Part shown: one piece after another, positions 42,908 to 51,718 of the stretch
How the letters are laid out: the number at the start of each line of letters is the position of its first letter
Position numbering within the stretch: position 1 is the first letter of the stretch
Origin: Ottowia sp.
Lineage (GTDB): Bacteria > Pseudomonadota > Gammaproteobacteria > Burkholderiales > Burkholderiaceae_C
Direction: 5' to 3'
Assembly: GCF_016703145.1 (NCBI RefSeq)
Contig: NZ_JADJCO010000005.1
Coordinates: 1,240,001-1,304,000, forward strand
DNA length: 64,000 bases
Translations under genes and position numbers: made by a program
The notes under the pieces: generated by a model
What the model was told of the DNA's origin: nothing
What the model saw: only the letters and a program-made list of their open reading frames with translations
The model's database searches: none

Positions 42908-43758
42908 CAGATCACCATTCCACCGTTCGGGCTGATGACCTGGCCGACCAGGTAGTGCTCGTCCGAGGCCAAATAGATCGCGAGCGAAGCGTATTCCTGC
43001 GGCGTGCCGAGGCGGCCCAGCGGCATCATCTGGAACAGGCTGTTCTTCTGCTGCTCGGTGGCCGTGGCGAGGTAGGCCTCGAAGGGCGGTGTCATCACGC
43101 CGCCACAGGCGATGGCGTTGACGTAGACGTTGGCCCCCGCCACATCGTAGGCGGCGGTCTTGGTCAGGCTGATCACGCCGGCCTTGGTGGCCGAGTAGCC
43201 CGGACTGTGCATGCTGCCTGTGCTCAGGCCCGCGATCGAGGCAATGTTGATGATCTTGCCCGAGCGCTGTGGCTCCATCAGCCGCAGCGCCGCACGGGTG
43301 CAATAGAACACGCCGTGCATGTTGACACCCCACCACTTGAGCCAATCGTCATCCGACAACGACGAGACAATGCCCAGTGATTGGCGTGGTATCGACGTAG
43401 TGGCATAAGCGTAGTGCTTGTTTCGCCGCTCGGTCTCTGCCGGTGAGCTCGGCAGGCGCGCCGCGTTATTGACAAGAATGTCCACTGTGCCGAAGCGCTG
43501 AACGGCCTGCGCGAACATCGCGTCGACCGCGGCGCTGTCGGACACGTCGCAGCACACGGCCAAGTGCTCGGCGCCCATTTCTGCGAGCTGGGCCGCGACG
43601 GTCTTCAACGCTTCGGGGTTGATGTCGCAGATCACGAGGCGCGCGCCCTCATGCGCCATCGCCGTGGCGATCACGCCGCCCAGGCCCGGCCCGGCGCCGG
43701 TGATCAGGGCAACCTTGCCGTTCAGTCGGCCGGTACGGGAGTTGGTTGCGGTGTTCAT
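42907..43758 (-). CDS. SDR-family oxidoreductase
   Basis: 283-aa classical short-chain dehydrogenase. NAD(P) site GAGPGLGG near 22, an acidic residue after the second strand (VICDIN) favouring NAD, NNAAR, catalytic Ser in IINIASIAG and Tyr/Lys in YSATKAG. An insert of about 30 residues between NNAAR and the Asn-containing helix (ETERRNKHYAYATTSIPRQS) is longer than usual. The ATG at 43758 follows a GGAGAAG-type site. The substrate is unknown; it is cotranscribed with the Rieske protein and probably with the BKACE gene. Confidence 0.88.
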   Translation of the reverse strand: MNTATNSRTGRLNGKVALITGAGPGLGGVIATAMAHEGARLVICDINPEALKTVAAQLAEMGAEHLAVCCDVSDSAAVDAMFAQAVQRFGTVDILVNNAARLPSSPAETERRNKHYAYATTSIPRQSLGIVSSLSDDDWLKWWGVNMHGVFYCTRAALRLMEPQRSGKIINIASIAGLSTGSMHSPGYSATKAGVISLTKTAAYDVAGANVYVNAIACGGVMTPPFEAYLATATEQQKNSLFQMMPLGRLGTPQEYASLAIYLASDEHYLVGQVISPNGGMVI

Positions 43759-43916
43759 CAAGAGTCTTCTCCATGCCCGTCGGTCGTGACGGGCGTCATC
43801 CAGCGATCGGTGTGCATGCGCGCTGCGACCGCCACCGATCGCGGCAGCGTCTCAGCGGCCACTGCAGCGCCAGGTCGGTGCACACGACCGCGCGCTGGCG
43901 CCGCAGCGTTCTTGCC

Positions 43917-44921
43917 TCAGCTTCCGAGGTCCTGCGGCTTGACGCCGAGGGCGCGCAGCGTGGCGCCTTGCTTGTCGTAGGCCTTCCGCAGGGCCTCGCT
44001 CAGTTCCTCCGGCGTCGCGCCGCCGCCCTGGTCGAAACCGAACTCCAGCAGCTTCGCCTTCGCGGCCGGCTGCGCCATCACCTTCAGCGCCGTGTCGCGA
44101 ACCTTGGCCTGCACGTCGGCCGGCACGTCGGGCCTGATCCACAGGATCATCATCGCCACGTCGTCGATCATCGGGTAGCCCTGCTCGGCGAAGGTCGGCA
44201 CGTTGGGCAGGGCCGGGTTGCGCTTCGGGCCGCTGACCGCGAAGGCCTTCAGTCTGCCGCCCTTGAGCATCGGCAGCGCGGTCGCCGGGCCGTCGAACAT
44301 CAGCGCGACATGGCCGCCCATCACGTCCTGCAGCGCCGGCGGCGAGCCTTTGTAGGGCACGTGCGTCATGTCGATGCCGGCAGCCTTGTTCAGCCCCAGC
44401 CCCATCGTGTGCGAGATCGTGCCCGCGCTGTACGACGCGTAGCTGACCTTGCCTGGGTTAGCCTTGACGTACGAGATCACCTCGGCGACGTTCTTCGCCG
44501 GCAGCGAAGCGTTGCCGACGAAGACGAGCCCACACTGGCCCAGATCGACCAGCGGCTTCAGGTCCTTGAACGGGTCGTAGCGCACCTTGATCACGTGCGG
44601 GATCTCGGTAACCGCCGCATTGACCGCGAGGTACAACGTGTGGCCGTCGGCCGGCGACTGCATCAAGTCGTTGACGCCGATCGTGCCGGCGCCGCCGGGC
44701 TTGGCGTCGACGATCACCGGCTGGCCCCATGCCTTCTGCATGCCGTCGGCCAGCATGCGCGCCAGGACGTCGGAGGTGCCGCCGGCGGGCGCGCCGATGA
44801 CGATGCGCACGGGTTTGGTGGGCCAGGCCTGCGCCATCGCGGCCGGCATGGCAGCCAGCAGCGAGGCGCCGGCGATGGCGCCGAGCAGGGCACGGCGCAA
44901 AGGGATCTTCGGGTTTTTCAT
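43917..44921 (-). CDS. Bug/TctC-family substrate-binding protein (module A)
   Basis: 334-aa periplasmic receptor. Signal peptide RRALLGAIAGASLLAAMPAA, then AWPTKPVRIVIGAPAGGTSD. HVPYKGSPPALQDVMGG and LPNVPTFAEQG are the Bug loops. GGAGA precedes the ATG at 44921. It lies between the BKACE and SDR genes and probably brings in the substrate of this small catabolic unit. Confidence 0.92.
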   Translation of the reverse strand: MKNPKIPLRRALLGAIAGASLLAAMPAAMAQAWPTKPVRIVIGAPAGGTSDVLARMLADGMQKAWGQPVIVDAKPGGAGTIGVNDLMQSPADGHTLYLAVNAAVTEIPHVIKVRYDPFKDLKPLVDLGQCGLVFVGNASLPAKNVAEVISYVKANPGKVSYASYSAGTISHTMGLGLNKAAGIDMTHVPYKGSPPALQDVMGGHVALMFDGPATALPMLKGGRLKAFAVSGPKRNPALPNVPTFAEQGYPMIDDVAMMILWIRPDVPADVQAKVRDTALKVMAQPAAKAKLLEFGFDQGGGATPEELSEALRKAYDKQGATLRALGVKPQDLGS

Positions 44922-44965
44922 CAAGATGTCTCCAGTGATTGGGGGATCAGCGTTCAGCCGGGCGC

Positions 44966-46021
44966 TCAGGTCGCCAGGCGCAGCGGCACCCCGCGCTGCA
45001 TGGGTTGCCGGTTGGGCGCCATGCCGAGGTTCTCCAGTGTTTCGTCGGCGCTCGTCCATTGCCTGCCGATCTGGTAGATGCGATGGGCGTCGTCGCCGGT
45101 GGCGACTTCGCGGTTGAGTTCACGTGCGATGCGCACCATCTTTTCGATCTGTTGGACCGACGTGGCACGCTGGCCGTCGGGGCCGAACAAGGTGTCCTCG
45201 ATGCCCACACGCACGTGCAGGCCCATGGCGATGGCCATGGTCGTCATCGGCGCCACGTTTCGGTTGAGTGTTTCGATGGTCAGCACGGCGCCGTCGGGCG
45301 TGCGGCGCACGAACTCCAGCATGTCCGCCGGATGCAGGCCGGCGGCCCCTCCGCCGATGGCCACGTAGTTGAGGATCAGCGGCCCGCAGTAGACGCCGCG
45401 CCGAATCATGCGCTCGACCGTCTCCAGCCCTGTCAGGGTGCCCAGCATGAAGTGCGGCTGGATACCGCTGGCCACCAGGCGGCGGATGTGCTCCTCATGC
45501 CAGGACGGGTTGGACGGCACGATCATGTCGCGGTACGCGGCCTGTATCGCCGGGTTGGTCAGGGACGTGCCCACGTAGTCGCGCTCGGTCATCAGTTCCA
45601 TCAGGTTCATCTGGGTGGTGTTGATCGCCACCGTCACCTGATCCGGCCGAGGATTCAATTCGGCCAGCATGTGGCGCGTGTCATCGCTCAGCCATTTCGC
45701 TTCCTGGCCCTCGTCTTCCGGCGCAAAGGAGATCGACCCCCCCACCTGCAGCACCATCTTCGGCACCGCCTCGCGCAAGCGCGCCAGCATCTCGTTGAAC
45801 ATCGACATGCGCTTGCTGCCCTTGCCATCGGCTTCGCGCACGTGCACGTGCAGCACGGTGGCGCCGGCGTTGTAGCAGTCGACGGCCTTCTGAATCTGCT
45901 CGTCCAGGGTGACGGGAATATCGTCGGAATCGCTGGGCGACCATTGCGGCCCGTAGGGCGCCACCTGGATCACGAGCTTTTCCTGGTTTTCAGGCAACAG
46001 GGAATCGTCAAGGAATTGCAT
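44966..46021 (-). CDS. Beta-keto acid cleavage enzyme (BKACE, DUF849)
   Basis: 351-aa TIM-barrel zinc enzyme of the Kce/BKACE family, which joins a beta-keto acid with acetyl-CoA to release acetoacetate and a new acyl-CoA. Visible: VLHVHVREADGKGS with the metal-binding His pair near 51, PDQVTVAINTTQ, and GLHVRVGIEDTLFGPDGQ near 270. Substrate range in the family is wide (3-keto-5-aminohexanoate, dehydrocarnitine, ketoglutarate-like acids). The neighbours do not decide it. GGAGA precedes the ATG at 46021. Confidence 0.88.
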   Translation of the reverse strand: MQFLDDSLLPENQEKLVIQVAPYGPQWSPSDSDDIPVTLDEQIQKAVDCYNAGATVLHVHVREADGKGSKRMSMFNEMLARLREAVPKMVLQVGGSISFAPEDEGQEAKWLSDDTRHMLAELNPRPDQVTVAINTTQMNLMELMTERDYVGTSLTNPAIQAAYRDMIVPSNPSWHEEHIRRLVASGIQPHFMLGTLTGLETVERMIRRGVYCGPLILNYVAIGGGAAGLHPADMLEFVRRTPDGAVLTIETLNRNVAPMTTMAIAMGLHVRVGIEDTLFGPDGQRATSVQQIEKMVRIARELNREVATGDDAHRIYQIGRQWTSADETLENLGMAPNRQPMQRGVPLRLAT

Positions 46022-46071
46022 GATGAAAGTCTCCGAAGGTTGTGTAGGGGTGGATAAAGCGAAGCGGAAAT

Positions 46072-46491
46072 TCAGGAAGCTGCCTTTGCAGCGGCCAGCT
46101 TGCGGCTCTCCAAGGCCGCCAGCTCTTCCAGCAGAATGGGCGCGCCCAGGCTGCAGGTGTGGATGCCCAGCACGCTCACCAGTTGCAGCACGGCGGCGAT
46201 TTCTTCCTTGGTGGCGCCCAGCTCCAGCGCCATGCGGATGTGGCGGCGCGTACCGGGCGCGTACATGTGGGTGCACGACGCATCCACGGCGATGGCGATG
46301 AACTCCACCGTCTTGGGATCGAGCGCGCCCGACTGCTTGTAGTGCGTGCCCATCGCCATGAATTTCTCAGTCCAGATCGGGTCGAGTTCAGCGAAGGGAT
46401 CCCACGCGGGGTTCCAGGTGCCGGTCGCCCGCATCTGATCGCAGAGGGGGGTCGCGCTCGGGGCGGCTTTGTCGCTGGCTGCTTGGCTCAT
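46072..46491 (-). CDS. Carboxymuconolactone decarboxylase-family protein
   Basis: 139-aa AhpD-like/CMD fold protein. The conserved segment KTVEFIAIAVDASCTHMYAP then RRHIRMALELGATKEEI is typical, but only one Cys is present where AhpD has CxxC, so peroxidase chemistry is unlikely. AAAGGAGA precedes the ATG at 46491. First gene of the module A operon, divergent from the AraC regulator and sharing its operator region. Confidence 0.85.
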   Translation of the reverse strand: MSQAASDKAAPSATPLCDQMRATGTWNPAWDPFAELDPIWTEKFMAMGTHYKQSGALDPKTVEFIAIAVDASCTHMYAPGTRRHIRMALELGATKEEIAAVLQLVSVLGIHTCSLGAPILLEELAALESRKLAAAKAAS

Positions 46492-46581
46492 GGCCTTGTC
46501 TCCTTTGGTAAGGGTGGGTTGGGGTGACTGCGAAAGCAGTTCTTGTGTGGAGCTGAGTATGAGGAATCCATCTATTTCGAT

Positions 46582-46616
46582 TTGACATTTTGGGAAGCAG
46601 GATTGACATTTCGGGA
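46582..46616. promoter_or_regulatory. Two direct repeats with 21-bp spacing, probable AraC operator (module A)
   Basis: TTGACATTTTGGGA (46582-46595) and TTGACATTTCGGGA (46603-46616) differ at one base and are exactly 21 bp apart, two helical turns. They lie in the divergent gap, ending 16 bp before the AraC start. This is the classic arrangement for a dimeric AraC-type activator. Confidence 0.7.
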
Positions 46617-46632
46617 GCCAAGGGAAAACCAC

Positions 46633-47634
46633 ATGTCCCACTTCGTCCGCAGCGCCAGCCTCGTCAACTACGCGGAGATCGCCCATTCGGTGGGCTTGGA
46701 TCCGCTCTCGCGATTGCGCGCGGTGGGCATCAGCTACCAGGCGCTGCTGGATCCGGACACGAAGATCTCGGCCACGTCGGTCTCCCGCCTGCTTGAGTCC
46801 TCCGCGCGTGCGTCCAAGACCGAAGACTTTGGGCTTCGCATGGCCGAGACGCGCCAGCTTGCCAACTTGGGGCCGCTGGCCATCGCCCTGCGCGAAGAGC
46901 CGACGCTGCGGCGGGCGGTCGAGGCGATGGCGCGCTACATGCGTCTGCACAACGAAGCGCTTGCGACCCGTATCGAGGAAACCGACGGCCTTGTGATGAT
47001 CCGGTGCGACACGCTGGGCCGGCAGCTCGGTCCGGCGCGCCAATCGACCGAATTGGTGGTCGGCGTGATGTACCGCATCCTGCAGCTCTTCCTGGGACCG
47101 GCATGGCGACCGCGGAGCATCTGCTTCGCACACGCGGCACCGGTCAGCAATGCCACGCATCTGCGCGTATTCAGCATCGCGCCCATGTTCAACCAGGAGT
47201 TCGACGGCATCGTCTGCCGCAGCGCCGACCTGGAAGTGGCCCTGCCCTCTTACAACCCCGCGGTGGCGCAGCAAGCGCACCAGTACCTCGACACCCTGCT
47301 GGCGCAAAGCAGCGCCTGCATGGCCGACAAGGTGCGGCAAGTGGTGTTGTCCATGCTGCCCGTGGGCTCCTGCTCGGTCGAGCGCGTGGCGCTTCAATTG
47401 GGGGTGGACCGGCGCACCGTGCATCACCACCTGAGCGCAACTGGCGAGAGCTACTCGACAATTCTCGCGGCCGTCCGCAAGGAACTCGTCGAGCGCTACG
47501 CCGCGAACAAGGAACGCTCGCTGTCGGAAGTCGCCGAACTGCTGGGCTTTGCTTCCCTCAGCGCCTTTTCGCGTTGGTTTCGACACGAGTACGGCTGCAG
47601 CGTTTCCCGCTGGCGTGCCCGACCGGCGCCATGA
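46633..47634 (+). CDS. AraC-family regulator of module A
   Basis: 333 aa from the ATG at 46633. The N-terminal part is the AraC arabinose-binding-like/dimerisation domain found in OruR-, ArgR- and VirS-type regulators (FVRSASLVNYAEIAHSVGLD). The C-terminal double HTH includes LPVGSCSVERVALQLGVDRR and VAELLGFASLSAFSRWFRHE. It is a paralogue of the regulator at 52519, with the same domain order and similar operator repeats. It probably controls the leftward operon starting at 46491. Confidence 0.9.
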   Translation: MSHFVRSASLVNYAEIAHSVGLDPLSRLRAVGISYQALLDPDTKISATSVSRLLESSARASKTEDFGLRMAETRQLANLGPLAIALREEPTLRRAVEAMARYMRLHNEALATRIEETDGLVMIRCDTLGRQLGPARQSTELVVGVMYRILQLFLGPAWRPRSICFAHAAPVSNATHLRVFSIAPMFNQEFDGIVCRSADLEVALPSYNPAVAQQAHQYLDTLLAQSSACMADKVRQVVLSMLPVGSCSVERVALQLGVDRRTVHHHLSATGESYSTILAAVRKELVERYAANKERSLSEVAELLGFASLSAFSRWFRHEYGCSVSRWRARPAP

Positions 47635-47650
47635 GCCATGGCGCCGAACG

Positions 47651-48442
47651 TCAACTCCCTGAGAAACGCTGCCCATCGTCGACCGTTATCGTCGACCCCG
47701 TGATGAAGGCGCTTGCTGGAGAAGACAGCAGCAGCAAGGCGCCGTCGAGGGCCTCGGGCGTTCCCAGCCGTTGTCGTGGCAGACTCTCCACGGCCTTCTG
47801 TCCGGCAGGACTGCGGAACATCGCGCGGTTGATGTCGGTCTCGATGTATCCTGGATTGATGGCATTGACATTGATGCCATGGGATATCCACTCACGGGCC
47901 ATCGATCGGGTCAGGTGCTCAAGCGCTGCCTTGCTGGCGCCGTAGACCGCCAAGCCCACCGGGTGCGTCTGCGCTGCGAGCGAGCAAATGTTGACGATGC
48001 GCCCCTGCAGTTGGCCTGCCAACAAGCGTTGCGCGAAGGCTGCCGCCGCCAGCAGTGCGGCCTTGGTATTGACACCCAGAATCTGGTCGATCTGCTCTGC
48101 GCTGACGTCAAGCAAAGGCGCGCGCCCGCCAACTCCCGCGTTGTTGACCAGCACCCACAGCGGCGGCATGTCCCGCTGTATCGCGTCCAATGTCTGGCCC
48201 AATGCGTCGCGGTCCGTCACATCGACAGAGAAACTGCGCGCTCGCCCCCCTTGATGTCGGATCAGTTCTTCCGTTTCCTTCAACGGCGGCTTCCGTCGGC
48301 CCAGCAAGGCAACCTCGGCGCCTGCAGCCGCCAGAGCCTTCGCGGCCTGCCGTCCCAACCCCGAGCCAGCGCCGGTGACAACGGCAGTGCGGCCGTCCAG
48401 GCCGAAGCACCGGGAGAGAAACGTCGTGTCGATGTGGGTCAT
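47651..48442 (-). CDS. SDR-family oxidoreductase (module B)
   Basis: 263-aa classical SDR. NAD(P)-binding GAGSGLGRQAA near 24, an Arg after strand 2 (ALLGRRK) favouring NADP, NNAGVGG, catalytic Ser in VNICSLAAQ, YGASKAA, and INPGYIETDI. It resembles gluconate 5-dehydrogenase and 3-oxoacyl reductase relatives. Last gene of module B, converging on the module A AraC gene with 16 bp between them. Confidence 0.9.
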   Translation of the reverse strand: MTHIDTTFLSRCFGLDGRTAVVTGAGSGLGRQAAKALAAAGAEVALLGRRKPPLKETEELIRHQGGRARSFSVDVTDRDALGQTLDAIQRDMPPLWVLVNNAGVGGRAPLLDVSAEQIDQILGVNTKAALLAAAAFAQRLLAGQLQGRIVNICSLAAQTHPVGLAVYGASKAALEHLTRSMAREWISHGINVNAINPGYIETDINRAMFRSPAGQKAVESLPRQRLGTPEALDGALLLLSSPASAFITGSTITVDDGQRFSGS

Positions 48443-48491
48443 GAATTGATGCCTTTCGCAAGAGGACTCGGATGGGTGCGGCGCGCGTGCT

Positions 48492-49517
48492 CTATTCCAG
48501 CTTGATGCCGACGCGCTGCACGATGCCTTGGTTGAAACTGGACTGCGCTTTCAACTCGTCGCGTTGTTGCGCCAGCGTCTTGTCCGCTACTGGATCGAAG
48601 CCTGCGGCCAGCAGACGCTCGCGCACCGCCGGGGTATTCCATGCGCGCCAGACCGCCTCATGGATCTGGCCTGCCAGAACTTCGGACGTGCGCCCGGTCA
48701 CCCACAGGCTCATCCATCCGGAAAACTGCAGGTCGGGGAAACCGCGCTCGGCGAAGGTGGGAACCTCAGGCAACAAAGGTGAACGGCTCCCGGCCGCGAG
48801 CGCGAAGGCTTTCATCTTTCCGGCCCGGATATAAGGCAGCATGTTTGGCACCACGTCAAAGGCCAGAGCCATGTGCCCGGCGATCAGGTCGGTGATGACA
48901 GGCGGCGACCCCTTGTAGGGCACCTGCAGCAGGTCCAGCCCAGCCTTTGCATTGAACAGAATGCCGGCGTACTGCGAGCGGGTGCCTGGGCTGTACGAGG
49001 CTATACCGAGCTTGCCGGGGTTCGCCTTGGCGTACTGGACGAGTTCGTCGAGCGTCGTCGCGGGCAGTGAGGCCGTGCCAACCAGCACCATGGGCGAATG
49101 CGACAGCTTGGCAACCTGCAGCATCTCCTTGAGCGGGTCGAAGGGCAGCGTCATGACGTGCGGGACCTCGGTCACGATGCCATTGGGACCCACCATGAGG
49201 ACGGAGCCATCGGGCGCGCTCTTCATCAGCGCGCGCGCTGCAATGGTGCCGCTGGCGCCGGCCATGTTCTCGACGACGAATGGCTGTTTGAACATGGTGC
49301 CAAGCCGCTCTGCCAGCAGGCGCGCGGTCATGTCGGAGACACCTCCCGGCGGAGCCGGCACCAGCACACGCACGGGGCCTTGCGGCCAGGGGGGCGCCGC
49401 TGTGGCGTTGCCTCCCGCCAGCATCACGAGCCCACCCAACGCAAGTGGCCTCCAGACCTTGTTCAGCCAAATCCAAGGCGCCATTCGCCCCAGAAATGGG
49501 ATCAGCTGTTTTGACAT
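48492..49517 (-). CDS. Bug/TctC-family substrate-binding protein (module B, copy 2)
   Basis: 341-aa periplasmic receptor. The N-region is longer than usual (MSKQLIPFLGRMAPWIWLNK) before the hydrophobic core PLALGGLVMLAGG and a cleavage site near NATAA. Bug loops: WPQGPVRVLVPAPPGGVSD, QVPYKGSPPVITDLIAG, LPEVPTFAERG. A GGGGAAG site precedes the ATG at 49517. It follows a second TctC gene by 38 bp; tandem receptor genes suggest two ligands or a recent duplication. Confidence 0.9.
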   Translation of the reverse strand: MSKQLIPFLGRMAPWIWLNKVWRPLALGGLVMLAGGNATAAPPWPQGPVRVLVPAPPGGVSDMTARLLAERLGTMFKQPFVVENMAGASGTIAARALMKSAPDGSVLMVGPNGIVTEVPHVMTLPFDPLKEMLQVAKLSHSPMVLVGTASLPATTLDELVQYAKANPGKLGIASYSPGTRSQYAGILFNAKAGLDLLQVPYKGSPPVITDLIAGHMALAFDVVPNMLPYIRAGKMKAFALAAGSRSPLLPEVPTFAERGFPDLQFSGWMSLWVTGRTSEVLAGQIHEAVWRAWNTPAVRERLLAAGFDPVADKTLAQQRDELKAQSSFNQGIVQRVGIKLE

Positions 49518-49555
49518 GACGATGCTTCCCCAGGTGGTTCGCGATCCGCGCTTTG

Positions 49556-50548
49556 CTATTCGAGCGTGACCTGCGCGGTGCGCGCCAGTTCCAGCCACTG
49601 GGCGACGTCCTCGCGCAGGGTCTGGGCGAACTCGGCGGAAGTCTTCGCCGGAGGCGTGTTCATGTTCTGGTTTTGCAGCGCGGCACGCGTTTCCGGCGTG
49701 GTCAGGATGCGGTTGACCTCGGCATGAAGACGCTGCACGATGGGTTGCGGCGTATTTGCGGGGACGAACAAGCCATACCAGCCGTCGCCGCCCAGCGAGT
49801 AACCCTGCTCCCGCATCGTCGGCAAGGCCGGCAGAGCAGGAACGCGGTGCGTGCCGGTGATGCCCAATGGCACCAGTTTGCCTGCCTTGATGAAGGGCAT
49901 CGGGGAAGCGGCGTCCACGAAAGCGATCTTGATCGTTCCGCCTACCAAGTCGGCCACCATCTGCCCCATGGTCTTGTAAGGCACGTGGGTGAGTTTCAGA
50001 TCCTCCTTGGCCCGAAGCGCCTCCATCGACAGGTGTCCGGTGGACCCGGTGCCCCAGGTGCCGTACGACAGTGGTGTGGGGTTAGCCCGGACGTACTGGA
50101 CGAAACTGCGCATGTCCTTGGCGGAGATGTCCGGTGCCACCACCAGCAGCACACCACCCGAGCCGATCTGCGCAACGGGCACCAGATCCTTCAACGTCTG
50201 GTATGGCATCTTTGCATGCACGGCCGGATTGATGGCCATCGCCGAGGCATTGCTGAACAGCAGCGTGTAGCCGTCGGGAGCAGCCTTGGCCACACTGTCG
50301 TTACCGATGATCCCGTTGGCGCCGGCCTTGTTGTCGAAGACGATCGTCTGCTGCAACGCTTGCCCCAAGCGTTCGCCGACCAAGCGCGCGAAAATGTCCG
50401 TGCCCGTGCCGGCGCCGCCGGGGATGACCATCCGGATCGGACGGGCTGCGGGCCACGCCGGCTCGGCGGCGAACGCATGGGCGCACAGCGCCAGCGGAAG
50501 GGCCGCCAGCAATTGGCGCGCGAAAACGATGATCGAGGTTCGTTTCAT
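49556..50548 (-). CDS. Bug/TctC-family substrate-binding protein (module B, copy 1)
   Basis: 330-aa periplasmic receptor. Signal peptide FARQLLAALPLALCAHAFAA, then WPAARPIRMVIPGGAGTGTD, HVPYKTMGQMVADLVGG and LPALPTMREQG. The usual VPYKG glycine is replaced by Thr. It is clearly different from the adjacent copy at 48492, so the pair is not a recent tandem duplicate. Confidence 0.91.
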   Translation of the reverse strand: MKRTSIIVFARQLLAALPLALCAHAFAAEPAWPAARPIRMVIPGGAGTGTDIFARLVGERLGQALQQTIVFDNKAGANGIIGNDSVAKAAPDGYTLLFSNASAMAINPAVHAKMPYQTLKDLVPVAQIGSGGVLLVVAPDISAKDMRSFVQYVRANPTPLSYGTWGTGSTGHLSMEALRAKEDLKLTHVPYKTMGQMVADLVGGTIKIAFVDAASPMPFIKAGKLVPLGITGTHRVPALPALPTMREQGYSLGGDGWYGLFVPANTPQPIVQRLHAEVNRILTTPETRAALQNQNMNTPPAKTSAEFAQTLREDVAQWLELARTAQVTLE

Positions 50549-50611
50549 TGGTTTCTCCTGGCGCCAGCGAGGACGGGCGCACGATGAAAGGGGCTACCGG
50601 GTGAGGCAGCT

Positions 50612-51685
50612 TCAGTCCGGATACAGATTCGCCTTGAGCTCGACGCCGGGCAGCCGGATTCCGTCCGGACGCCCGCTGACGGTTCGACCCTGGAATTCAG
50701 TGGTCATGTAGTCGGGCAGGGACGGACCATCGGGGCAGGCCAACCACAAGCGCAGCAAGTGGCGCCTGCGCTCAGGCTCGGGCCAGTCCTCGTAGGAGGT
50801 GCGCGAATGCAATATCGAATGGTTGCACAGGAACTGCATGTCACCCGGTTGGAACGCCATGTCCAAACGGATGCCATCCTCCGATGCAAGTTCGTTGACG
50901 AAGGCGATGGCGTCGCGCTGCCGCGGTTCCAGCGGCTCCACGCCGGGCAACGCCTGCCCCTTTTCGATCGCCCCTGCAACGAATACGGCAATCATCCGCC
51001 CCTCGTGCGCGTGAAACAGGGGGATGTGGAAATACGGCCTCTGCCCAGGTCGCACTTCACCCCAGCGGGTGAAGCTGTAACTGCGCAGCAGTTCTGCGGC
51101 CAGATCGGGGCGGCGACGCACGGCCTCGTTCCATACGGTGGTAGAGCTGGCGATGCGAGAGAGTCCCCCCGAGCGCGCTCCGCGAATGCACATCAGGCCC
51201 ACGATGTCGGCAGCGTCTGTGTGGAAACGCAGTTCGGCGGGCGTTTGGTAGCCGCGTGTGGTCGGGTCGGAATAGTCCAGACCCAGATTGGCGACGTGGC
51301 CGAGGACGTGGCCCTTGGCGTTCTGCGACACCGCCTCGCCGAAATGAGCGCCAACGCCGCGGAAAGCATAGGCTTTCTCCACGAGAGTCAATTCCATGGT
51401 GTCGAGGCCGCGGATCAGTGCGAAGCCGCGCCCGTGCTTGAGGTCATGGCCGATAACTTTCAACCTAGCGCCGAGGGTGGCGAGCGGGAAATCCTCTGCC
51501 TTCATTGCCACCAAGTCGACCTCGCCGGCAATGGCCCGTGCGACCGCTTGGTGCACTTCCCTCTGTTCGTCGTCGGACAACTCGTGGATCCAATCGGTGC
51601 GCTGCTGCAGGTCCTTGCCGTACCAGCTCTGGCCGTTCTCATATAGGGGCAGTTCGCGGCTGCTGGGGATAGCGAGTGTGGTCAT
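50612..51685 (-). CDS. TauD/TfdA-family Fe(II)/2-oxoglutarate dioxygenase
   Basis: 357-aa non-haem iron dioxygenase. The facial triad is visible: ELRFHTDAADI (His-x-Asp, about 165) and the distal His in LCNHSILHSRTSYED (about 290), with the 2-oxoglutarate Arg in RRRHLLRLWL. The family hydroxylates sulfonates, phenoxyacids, betaines and other small acids; the substrate here is unknown. AAGGA precedes the ATG at 51685. An incomplete paralogue lies immediately upstream. Confidence 0.9.
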   Translation of the reverse strand: MTTLAIPSSRELPLYENGQSWYGKDLQQRTDWIHELSDDEQREVHQAVARAIAGEVDLVAMKAEDFPLATLGARLKVIGHDLKHGRGFALIRGLDTMELTLVEKAYAFRGVGAHFGEAVSQNAKGHVLGHVANLGLDYSDPTTRGYQTPAELRFHTDAADIVGLMCIRGARSGGLSRIASSTTVWNEAVRRRPDLAAELLRSYSFTRWGEVRPGQRPYFHIPLFHAHEGRMIAVFVAGAIEKGQALPGVEPLEPRQRDAIAFVNELASEDGIRLDMAFQPGDMQFLCNHSILHSRTSYEDWPEPERRRHLLRLWLACPDGPSLPDYMTTEFQGRTVSGRPDGIRLPGVELKANLYPD

Positions 51686-51718
51686 TGGAAATCCTTCTTT
51701 CTTGATGGCAGCGCGCAT

